The translations under genes and the position numbers were made by a program. Below the pieces are notes generated by a model. It had not been told where the DNA came from, made no database searches, and was given only the letters and a program-made list of their open reading frames with translations. This document shows, piece after piece, positions 1 through 4,974 of a DNA stretch of 8,358 bases. How positions within the stretch are numbered: the first letter of the stretch is position 1; each line of letters starts with the position of its first letter. Origin of the DNA: DATJUF01 sp035524095 (GTDB lineage Bacteria > Desulfobacterota > Binatia > Binatales > Binataceae); assembly GCA_035524095.1 (NCBI GenBank), contig DATKPK010000220.1, positions 1-8,358 of the forward strand. Reading direction: 5' to 3'.

Positions 1-555
1 CAGCCGGTGTATGCGCTCGGCGGTTATCCCCCCGAGCGCATACACCGGAATCGACCCAGCGCAGCAAGCGGCGCCGAGTCCCTCGGCGCCGCTTGCCGTG
101 CTGTAGGCAGGCTTTGACATCGGGTCGAAGACGGGCCCGAAGACGGCAAAGTCAGCGCCGCTGCTTGCGGAGGCGCTGACTTCATCCGGCCGATGAGTCG
201 AAACGCCGATCAGCGCTGATGGCCCCATCAGCCGCCTCGCCTCAGCAACCGTCACTCCACCCGACGGAAGGTGGATGCCGTCCGCTCCGACCGCCAAGGC
301 GACATCGAGCCGGTCGTTGATCAGCAATGGTGCTGAATGGCGGAGGCATATTGAGAGCGTCGCATTGGCGAGTTCGTAGAGTTCGCGCGATGCTAAATCT
401 TTTTCGCGCAGCTGTACGGCGATCGCTCCTGGAAGCGCGAGGTCGTTCGCAGCTTTTAATGCCGCCTCGATTACAGCGAGCAGACCGCCATGAGACGCCG
501 CTAGCTTCCGATCAGTGATCAGGTAGAGGGAGAAATTGGCTCGGCGCTCGTGCAA
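1..555 (-). CDS. thiE: Thiamine phosphate synthase, 3'-truncated by window edge
   Basis: Joins HMP diphosphate and thiazole phosphate to give thiamine phosphate in the cytoplasm, the step after ThiS/ThiG. The frame reads from the complement of 555 to base 1, 185 codons without a stop; the family is usually about 210 residues, so roughly the last 25 are outside. Visible family motifs, in order: YLITDRK near the N-terminus, AVQLREKDL, LLINDRLDVALAVGADGIHL, LIGVSTH, FAVFGPVFDPMSK and PVYALGGIT (phosphate-binding loop). The start is chosen as TTG at 553-555, because there is no ATG or GTG in frame between the upstream in-frame TGA (inside thiG) and the first conserved residues. No Shine-Dalgarno is seen, so translation may be coupled to thiG, which ends 23 bases upstream. 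Oddity: the 3' half is packed with long perfect inverted repeats, annotated separately. Function is secure; the start is not. Confidence 0.93.
   Translation of the reverse strand, partial: MHERRANFSLYLITDRKLAASHGGLLAVIEAALKAANDLALPGAIAVQLREKDLASRELYELANATLSICLRHSAPLLINDRLDVALAVGADGIHLPSGGVTVAEARRLMGPSALIGVSTHRPDEVSASASSGADFAVFGPVFDPMSKPAYSTASGAEGLGAACCAGSIPVYALGGITAERIHRL
4..48. repeat. 17-bp perfect inverted repeat inside thiE
   Basis: CCGGTGTATGCGCTCGG at 4-20 is exactly the reverse complement of 32-48, with an 11-base spacer (21-31). It lies in the thiE region coding PVYALGGITAERIHR, and the arms are in codon phase: each codon of one arm is complementary to a codon of the other. Pairing stops at 3/49. 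It could be a stable mRNA hairpin in the phosphate-loop coding region, or a fold-back artefact, because it sits 3 bases from the window edge. The encoded residues fit the ThiE family on both arms, which favours real sequence. Confidence 0.9.
64..96. repeat. 15-bp perfect inverted repeat with 3-base loop inside thiE
   Basis: GCAAGCGGCGCCGAG at 64-78 is the exact reverse complement of 82-96, with loop 79-81. On the thiE strand the symmetry is codon-aligned: five codons (A S G A E), one central glycine codon as loop, then five codons (L G A A C) that are the reverse complements of the first five. The stem is nearly all G and C and would fold strongly in RNA or single-stranded DNA. No U tract follows on either strand, so it does not look like a rho-independent terminator. 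Confidence 0.92.
149..182. repeat. 11-bp inverted repeat inside thiE
   Basis: AAGTCAGCGCC at 149-159 is the reverse complement of 172-182, with a 12-base spacer. It is again in codon phase on the thiE strand (GTC AGC GCC pairing with GGC GCT GAC). A 12-base palindrome, ATCAGCGCTGAT, follows at 209-220. Together with the repeats at 4-48 and 64-96 it makes this half of thiE unusually rich in potential hairpins. Confidence 0.75.
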
Positions 556-578
556 AGAGGGTATGGCAAGCGCAGTGA

Positions 579-1373
579 CTAATCGATCAGTCCGCTGAGA
601 GGACTTGACGCCGTCGCGTACAACTTCCGATCAATCCGTCCCGCCAGATACGCGAGCCGTCCCGCTTCGACGCCGAGCTTCATCGCCCGCGCCATAGCGA
701 TTGGATCCTTAGCGCAGGCAATTGCCGAATTGATCAACAGCCCGTCGCAGCCGAGTTCCATTGCCTCCGCCGCGTCCGATGCTGTACCGACGCCAGCGTC
801 GACAATCACCGGTACCTTGGCCTGCTCCAGAATAATTCTCAGATTGTAGGGATTGCGTATGCCTAGCCCCGATCCGATTGGCGCCGCCAGCGGCATTACC
901 GCGGCACAGCCCATTTCCGCAAGCTTAAGGCAGGTAACCGGATCGTCAGTAATATACGGCAGCACCCGAAAGCCTTCCTTGATTAGTATCCGCGCTGCTT
1001 CGAGCGTCGCCGGCACGTCGGGGAACAGCGTGTGCTCGTCGCCGATGACCTCCAGCTTGACCAAGTCGCCGACGCCGGCCTCGCGTGCCAGGCGGCAGGT
1101 CCGCACCGCGTCCTCAACCGTGTAACATCCGGCTGTGTTCGGCAGGATTTGATAAACCTCGGGGTCGATATAGTCGAGCAGATTAGGCTTGCTAGCCTCA
1201 GTGATATTCACGCGCCGCACCGCGACCGTCACAATCTCTGCGCCGCTTGCTTCAATCGCCAATTTGGTTTCAGCGAAGTCCTTATACTTGCCGGTGCCGA
1301 CAATTAACCGCGAGCCGAATTTCTGTCCGGCGAGTTCAAATTGATCTGTTCTAGATCCCGTTCCGTTCTGCAT
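579..1373 (-). CDS. thiG: Thiazole synthase ThiG
   Basis: Forms the thiazole phosphate ring of thiamine from deoxyxylulose 5-phosphate, a glycine-derived imine and sulfur delivered by ThiS thiocarboxylate; a cytoplasmic TIM-barrel enzyme. The protein is 264 residues, normal for the family. Motifs: SRLIVGTGKY (21-30), EIVTVAVRRVNI (46-57), LLDYIDPEVYQILPNTAGC (65-83), DLVKLEVIGD with the Schiff-base lysine at about K106, MPLAAPIGSGLGIRNP (160-175), VPVIVDAGVGTASDAAEAMELG and DGLLINSAIA near the C-terminus. The ATG start is supported by AGAGGA at 1379-1384, five bases upstream. It lies 35 bases after thiS and 23 bases before the inferred thiE start, so it is the middle gene of a thiSGE transcript under the TPP riboswitch. 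No catalytic residue appears to be missing. Confidence 0.98.
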   Translation of the reverse strand: MQNGTGSRTDQFELAGQKFGSRLIVGTGKYKDFAETKLAIEASGAEIVTVAVRRVNITEASKPNLLDYIDPEVYQILPNTAGCYTVEDAVRTCRLAREAGVGDLVKLEVIGDEHTLFPDVPATLEAARILIKEGFRVLPYITDDPVTCLKLAEMGCAAVMPLAAPIGSGLGIRNPYNLRIILEQAKVPVIVDAGVGTASDAAEAMELGCDGLLINSAIACAKDPIAMARAMKLGVEAGRLAYLAGRIDRKLYATASSPLSGLID

Positions 1374-1378
1374 ACGCG

Positions 1379-1384
1379 TCCTCT
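1379..1384 (-). promoter_or_regulatory. Ribosome binding site of thiG
   Basis: AGAGGA on the minus strand, five bases before the thiG ATG. It is the clearest Shine-Dalgarno in the thiamine cluster; thiS and thiE lack one of this quality, so thiG may be translated most independently. Confidence 0.7.
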
Positions 1385-1408
1385 GTTGTCGTGCAAGGCT
1401 GGCTGCGG

Positions 1409-1627
1409 TCAGCCGCCGCCGACGAAATTCACGATCTCGACCTTATCACCCGGACGAATTTCGACGCTGTCCCATGCCACCTTCGGCACGACATTGTGAT
1501 TGATTTCTACGGCCACACGTCCCCGCTTGAGCTTGAGCCGCTCGATTAGCACGCCGATCCGTGCGTCGCCGATGAGCGTGTAAGGCTCTCCGTTGAGCTG
1601 AATTGTGATTTCTGAGGAATTGGTCAT
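1409..1627 (-). CDS. thiS: Sulfur carrier protein ThiS
   Basis: Small ubiquitin-fold sulfur carrier whose C-terminal glycine is adenylated and converted to a thiocarboxylate that feeds ThiG. The protein is 72 residues from the chosen ATG and ends in FVGGG, carrying the diagnostic GG terminus. Other family features are ITIQLNGEPY at the N-terminus, VAVEINHNVVPK in the middle and IRPGDKVEIVNFVGGG at the end. An in-frame ATG ten codons further upstream (1655-1657) and another at 1646-1648 would add MAGMDDRRRA, which is not family-like, so the start at 1625-1627 is preferred. GGCGG, about seven bases before it, could act as a weak ribosome site and lies inside a possible hairpin. First gene of thiSGE, about 75 bases after the TPP aptamer. 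Confidence 0.95.
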   Translation of the reverse strand: MTNSSEITIQLNGEPYTLIGDARIGVLIERLKLKRGRVAVEINHNVVPKVAWDSVEIRPGDKVEIVNFVGGG

Positions 1628-1644
1628 CGCACGCCGCCGGTCAT
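1624..1644 (-). other. Six-codon ORF ending in the ATGA of thiS
   Basis: ATG at 1642-1644 opens a frame coding MTGGVR and stopping at TGA 1624-1626, which overlaps the thiS ATG (1625-1627) as ATGA. It is read in a frame other than thiS and contains the weak thiS ribosome site. It may couple initiation at thiS to prior translation, or be chance. The heptamer GATGACC occurs at both the mini-ORF start and the thiS start, 17 bases apart. Confidence 0.3.
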
Positions 1645-1667
1645 CCATACCGGCCATTCGAGCGTGC
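1629..1667 (-). promoter_or_regulatory. Possible expression-platform hairpin before thiS
   Basis: On the minus strand GCACGC (1667-1662) can pair with GCGTGC (1634-1629), and inside it CCGGT (1653-1649) with ACCGG (1641-1637) around a 7-base loop. The closed structure holds the GGCGG ribosome-site candidate and ends one base before the thiS ATG, so it could block initiation. No U-run follows, so translational control fits better than termination. The fold is inferred by eye. Confidence 0.45.
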
Positions 1668-1702
1668 TCTAATCCGGGCAGGCAATGTTTCCGTTTCTGC
1701 GC

Positions 1703-1790
<88 letters not shown>

Positions 1791-1796
1791 GTGCCT

Positions 1797-1825
1797 ATTA
1801 TCACTCGCTATCCGCGAACTGTCAA
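1797..1825 (-). promoter_or_regulatory. Promoter of the thiSGE transcript
   Basis: TTGACA (1825-1820), a 17-base spacer and GATAAT (1802-1797) on the minus strand form a near-consensus sigma70-type promoter. The predicted transcription start, about seven bases downstream near 1790, falls at the first base of the TPP aptamer P1 stem, so there is almost no leader before the riboswitch. Confidence 0.8.
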
Positions 1826-1838
1826 AAAATCCATTTTT
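1825..1838. promoter_or_regulatory. A/T-rich inverted repeat next to the thi -35 box
   Basis: AAAAATCCATTTTT is a 6-bp inverted repeat around CC that abuts the -35 hexamer of the thi promoter. Its composition and position suit an UP element that binds the RNA polymerase alpha subunit. An operator for a regulator acting on both divergent sets cannot be excluded. Confidence 0.35.
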
Positions 1839-2061
1839 CATAAACAATACCTCGGTCATAACTGTTGAGAACTTCCGTTAGTCTTGTGGACGGTTCGCGG
1901 GCCACGCTTTGGCCCCCGATTGCACAGCCGTAGCTGCCGTCGGATGATTGCGATGGTGCGATTCTCTTCGCTACCGCGGCGTCCCGGTCGCGCGGAGCAA
2001 CGACGGCTAATGTTCGAAGGCGGCACGATATAAAACCGTAAGGCAACTTTGACTCTGCATC
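1839..2061 (+). other. Divergent intergenic region and alr leader
   Basis: No convincing gene lies here. A weak plus-strand promoter guess is TTTTCA (1835-1840), a 16-base spacer and CATAAC (1857-1862). A second -10-like TATAAA is at 2029-2034 without a matching -35. A short stem, GGGCCA (1899-1904) with TGGCCC (1910-1915), lacks a U-run. A GCCGTCG/CGACGGC pair could join distant parts of the leader. The alr transcription start is not settled by the sequence. Confidence 0.3.
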
Positions 2062-2079
2062 ATGACCAGGATCGCATGA
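2062..2079 (+). other. Five-codon ORF ending in the ATGA of alr
   Basis: ATG at 2062 opens a frame coding MTRIA and ends at TGA 2077-2079, overlapping the alr ATG (2076-2078) as ATGA. The sequence CATGACCAG occurs at both starts (2061-2069 and 2075-2083), 14 bases apart. The alr ribosome site AGGA (2068-2071) lies within the mini-ORF. Expression is unproven. Confidence 0.3.
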
Positions 2080-3203
2080 CCAGCGCCAACGATCGGCCCA
2101 CTTTCGCGGAGATTGACCTCGGCGCCCTTCGCGCCAATTACCGCTCACTCACGGCTTACACTAACGGTGCCCGGATTATGGCCGTGGTCAAGGCTGACGC
2201 CTACGGTCACGGCGCGGTCGAAACCGCTCGGGTGCTGGCCGCCGATGGCTGCCTCCACTTTGGCGTCGCCACCGTCGAGGAAGCTCGCGAACTGCGCGCT
2301 GCGGGCCTCGATCAACGCATCTACTTGCTTGGCGGTTTCTTCGCCGATCAGGCCGAAGCGATCGTCGCTCTGAACCTGACTCCTGCGATCTTCGATCCGG
2401 CTCTGGTGGAGCCGCTGGCGGCGTGTGCCGTCAAATGTGGCCGTACGCCTTTTCCGGTCCATCTCGAACTCGATACGGGCGCAAGCCGCCTCGGGGTTAT
2501 CCCGTCCGATCTCCCGCGCTTGATTGACTTACTGCGAGCCACGCCTGCACTCGACGTCGAAGGCGCTTGCACGTTGCTCGCCAATGCTGCCGATCCCTCC
2601 AGTCCGATTACTGAACACCAGTTGACCGTCTTCAAAGAATCAGTCGCAACTTTGCAAGCGGCCGGCTTAAACCTGCGACTAAATCATGTCGCCAATTCGG
2701 CCGCGATGGTCCTGCGTGAGGATGCCCACTTCAATCTGATGCGCCCCGGCCTCGCGATTTATGGTCTGCCGCCGGTTCCCGCCGTTCGCGACCGGGTTGA
2801 TCTGCGCCCGGTGATGACGTTCAAGACGCGCTTGATGCAGGTCAAACGGGTTTCAGCGGGCAGTGGCGTCAGCTATGGTCATACCTTCATCGCGCCACGC
2901 GAGAGCACGATCGCGGTAATGGCGGTCGGTTACGCGGATGGTTACCGCCGCGGCTTGCAGCACGGCGGCGAAGTTCTGGTGCGCGGCCATCGCGCACCAG
3001 TAGTCGGCGCCATATGCATGGACTTGACGATGGCGGACGTTACCGATATCCCCGGCGTGCGTGCAGGCGATGAAGCGATTCTATGGGGTGGTGCGGGTGA
3101 GGCGATGATAAGTGTTAATGATGTGGCACGGATCGCCCAAACCATCTCATACGAGATGCTTTCGACGGTCGGCCGCCGCGTCCCGCGAATCTATCGAGGA
3201 TAA
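2076..3203 (+). CDS. alr: Alanine racemase
   Basis: PLP enzyme that interconverts L- and D-alanine for peptidoglycan; cytoplasmic, fold type III barrel plus C-terminal beta domain. The protein is 375 residues, normal for the family. It has VVKADAYGHGA with the PLP lysine at K39, LDTGASRLG with an arginine at R138, HVANSAA, MRPGLAIYG with the pyridine-contacting arginine R223, VSYGHTF with the second catalytic base Y267, CMDLTMADVT, and YEMLSTVGRRVPRIY at the C-terminus. The ATG at 2076 is preferred over a TTG nine codons upstream because family similarity starts just after it and AGGA (2068-2071) lies four bases before. Oddity: residue 167, in EGACTLLANAAD, is leucine where most alanine racemases have histidine (THFA or SHLA). 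It heads the plus-strand gene set, 138 bases before purH. Confidence 0.96.
   Translation: MTSANDRPTFAEIDLGALRANYRSLTAYTNGARIMAVVKADAYGHGAVETARVLAADGCLHFGVATVEEARELRAAGLDQRIYLLGGFFADQAEAIVALNLTPAIFDPALVEPLAACAVKCGRTPFPVHLELDTGASRLGVIPSDLPRLIDLLRATPALDVEGACTLLANAADPSSPITEHQLTVFKESVATLQAAGLNLRLNHVANSAAMVLREDAHFNLMRPGLAIYGLPPVPAVRDRVDLRPVMTFKTRLMQVKRVSAGSGVSYGHTFIAPRESTIAVMAVGYADGYRRGLQHGGEVLVRGHRAPVVGAICMDLTMADVTDIPGVRAGDEAILWGGAGEAMISVNDVARIAQTISYEMLSTVGRRVPRIYRG
2976..3000. repeat. 10-bp inverted repeat inside alr
   Basis: CTGGTGCGCG (2976-2985) and CGCGCACCAG (2991-3000) are exact reverse complements around GCCAT. The repeat is inside the beta-domain coding part of alr, is not codon-aligned, and has no U-run after it. 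It may be a chance product of GC-rich coding sequence. Confidence 0.6.
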
Positions 3204-3329
3204 AAGACCGGCGGACAAGGAGTCGCAAGCGCTAGTCCAGCCGATAGATCTGGCGGGTGGGTGTTGGAAGTTAGCCCTGGCTTGGATAGTTTTTGGCTAA
3301 GTTGGGTTTCGCGGGGGCTGAAATTTCTT

Positions 3330-3333
3330 GGAG
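3330..3333 (+). promoter_or_regulatory. Ribosome binding site deciding the purH start
   Basis: GGAG eight bases before the ATG at 3342 supports that start over the in-frame GTG at 3261. The rest of the 138-base alr-purH gap holds only a weak promoter-like pair, TTGGAA (3264-3269), 17 bases, TAGTTT (3287-3292), and a loose TTAGCC/GGCTAA stem (3271-3276 and 3295-3300). No terminator is visible, so cotranscription with alr remains possible. Confidence 0.6.
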
Positions 3334-3341
3334 CTAAGACG

Positions 3342-4916
3342 ATGGCTACTGATGAAGCCCGCATCCGCCGTGCGTTGATCGGCGTCGCCGACAAGCAGGG
3401 ACTCAGCGAACTGGCACGTGCGCTTGAGCACCATCGAGTTGAGATTATCTCGACTGGCGGCACCCGCAGCGCCCTGAAAGCGTCTGGCTTCAACGTCACT
3501 GCGGTCGAGCACTTCACCGACTTTCCCGAAATCCTTGACGGCCGCGTCAAGACGCTGCATCCGAAAATCCACGGCGGAATCCTCGCTCGCCGCTCCAACG
3601 AGTCGCATCGGAGGCAGATGGAACGCCACGCCATCGAGCCTATCGATCTTGTCGTCGTCAACTTCTATCCCTTCGAACAAACCGTTGCCCGCCCGGACGT
3701 GAGCCTCGACGAGGCGATCGAAAATATCGATATCGGCGGACCTGCGATGGTACGTGCCGCTGCAAAGAATTACGCCGATGTCGCAGTGGTCGTCGATCCC
3801 GCTGACTATCCCGAACTAATCGCCGAATTGGCCCGCCACGACGGTGCACTGACTATCGCGACGCGCTGGCGTCTGGCGCGCAAGGCCTTCGCCCGCGTCG
3901 CAGCGTACGACGCCGCAATCGCAAACTATCTCGGCCGCTTCGGCCTGGAACGTGATGGCATTCCTGATCCGCTTGGCGAAAGCTTCAGTCTGTCACTGCT
4001 ACGTACAGCGTCGCTCCGTTACGGCGAGAATCCTCATCAGGCCGGAGCGATTTACGGCGACTTCGGCAAAATTACCGAGCAGCTTCACGGCCGCGAATTG
4101 TCTTTCAACAACGTCTTCGACATCAGCTCTGCGATTAATCTGATGCTCGAATTTCAGGATGTACTCGAACCCGTCGTGGCGATTCTGAAACACAATACGC
4201 CCTGCGGCGTCGGCGTGGGTGCGACTCTCAAACAGGCGTGGGACAAGGCCTTCGCGACCGATCCCGATTCGCCCTTCGGCGGCATCATAATCACTAATCG
4301 TGTCTGGGATATGGAGTTTGCCCGCGCCGTCGACGAGCTTTTTACCGAAGTCCTGATCGCGCCTGACTATCCCGCCGAAGTGCTCGAATTCCTGCGCAAG
4401 AAGAAGAACCGCCGTGTTATGCGCTTCCATCCGGACGCGGTCGATCGCAACGAGCTTGATTTGAAGAAGGTCGTCGGTGGCCTGCTGGTCCAAACTCCTG
4501 ACCTGACAATCGAAGACCCGCGTCAGGGCAAAGTCGTCACCTGTCGCGCTCCTACGCCGGCCGAGCTCGACGCGCTCGCTTTCGGCATCCGCGTCTGCAA
4601 GCACATCAAGTCCAACGCGATCGCCTTCACGGCGGGCGATCGCACTCTCGCGATTGGCGGTGGCGCGACCTCGCGGATTGATCCGCTTTATGCCGCGCGC
4701 GAAAAGGCCGCACGTCTCGGCGTCTCTCTCAAAGGCTCGGTACTGGTCTCCGAAGCGCTCTTCCCCTTTCCTGACGGTCCCGAATTAGCCGCCGAGGCTG
4801 GCGCGACCGCAATTGCCCAACCAGGCGGCGCCGTCCGCGATAACGAAGTTATCGAGGCTGCCGATCGCCTCGGCCTAGCGATGGTCTTCACGGGCGTGCG
4901 CCATTTTCGTCATTGA
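3342..4916 (+). CDS. purH: Bifunctional AICAR formyltransferase / IMP cyclohydrolase
   Basis: Carries out the last two steps of IMP synthesis: formylation of AICAR from 10-formyl-THF, then ring closure. The protein is 524 residues, normal length. The N-terminal cyclohydrolase (MGS-like) domain has ISTGGTRSAL, GRVKTLHPKIHGGILARR (around residue 67) and VVNFYPFEQTV, followed by ENIDIGGPAMVRAAAKNY. The C-terminal transformylase domain has LRYGENPHQ (R226), the catalytic pair in LKHNTPCGVG (K283, H284), SPFGGIIITNR, KHIKSNAI, AQPGGAVRD and the terminal FTGVRHFRH. Two departures from the usual family wording are GGGATSR (A442, usually glutamine as in GAGQMSR) and SEALFPF (usually SDAFFPF). The ATG is chosen for GGAG and family similarity. 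purD follows after 54 bases, so two purine genes are adjacent. Confidence 0.97.
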   Translation: MATDEARIRRALIGVADKQGLSELARALEHHRVEIISTGGTRSALKASGFNVTAVEHFTDFPEILDGRVKTLHPKIHGGILARRSNESHRRQMERHAIEPIDLVVVNFYPFEQTVARPDVSLDEAIENIDIGGPAMVRAAAKNYADVAVVVDPADYPELIAELARHDGALTIATRWRLARKAFARVAAYDAAIANYLGRFGLERDGIPDPLGESFSLSLLRTASLRYGENPHQAGAIYGDFGKITEQLHGRELSFNNVFDISSAINLMLEFQDVLEPVVAILKHNTPCGVGVGATLKQAWDKAFATDPDSPFGGIIITNRVWDMEFARAVDELFTEVLIAPDYPAEVLEFLRKKKNRRVMRFHPDAVDRNELDLKKVVGGLLVQTPDLTIEDPRQGKVVTCRAPTPAELDALAFGIRVCKHIKSNAIAFTAGDRTLAIGGGATSRIDPLYAAREKAARLGVSLKGSVLVSEALFPFPDGPELAAEAGATAIAQPGGAVRDNEVIEAADRLGLAMVFTGVRHFRH

Positions 4917-4944
4917 TGCGGCCTTTCACCCGTCCCGCTATAAT
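4913..4944 (+). promoter_or_regulatory. Possible internal promoter before purD
   Basis: A perfect -10 hexamer TATAAT (4939-4944) lies in the purH-purD gap. The best -35-like box is TTGATG (4913-4918), but the spacer is 20 bases, longer than optimal. A start would fall around 4951, almost at the mini-ORF ATG at 4954, giving a leaderless or very short leader. Confidence 0.4.
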
Positions 4945-4953
4945 CCCGATCCC

Positions 4954-4974
4954 ATGACGGTTGCGCGCCAATGA
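4954..4974 (+). other. Six-codon ORF ending in the ATGA of purD
   Basis: ATG at 4954 codes MTVARQ and stops at TGA 4972-4974, overlapping the purD ATG (4971-4973) as ATGA. No Shine-Dalgarno is visible for either purD or the mini-ORF, and a TATAAT box ends ten bases before the mini-ORF. A leaderless mini-ORF that reinitiates at purD would explain the layout, but this is inference. Confidence 0.3.

Noticed and set aside
1628..1657. Ten-residue extension of ThiS from the ATG at 1655-1657
   Set aside because: ThiS proteins normally begin just before the ITIQLNGE strand; the added arginine-rich stretch is atypical and lies in the riboswitch leader.
1899..1915. GGGCCA/TGGCCC hairpin as a terminator
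   Set aside because: Six pairs with no U-run on either strand, and it lies between divergent genes where no terminator is needed.
1822..2148. 108-residue minus-strand open frame across the alr leader
   Set aside because: No family-like motif, it runs across the thi promoter and into the alr coding region, and its composition looks like a chance GC-rich frame.
3264..3292. Promoter for purH (TTGGAA-17-TAGTTT)
   Set aside because: The -10 matches consensus at only three of six positions; too weak to annotate as a feature.
3261..3341. N-terminal extension of purH by 27 residues from a GTG start
   Set aside because: The extension has no family similarity, while ATG 3342 has GGAG eight bases upstream and begins just before the conserved cyclohydrolase sequence.
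3999..4604. 201-residue minus-strand open frame inside purH
   Set aside because: Entirely antisense to a strongly conserved gene, in codon-shadow register, with no recognisable domain or ribosome site.
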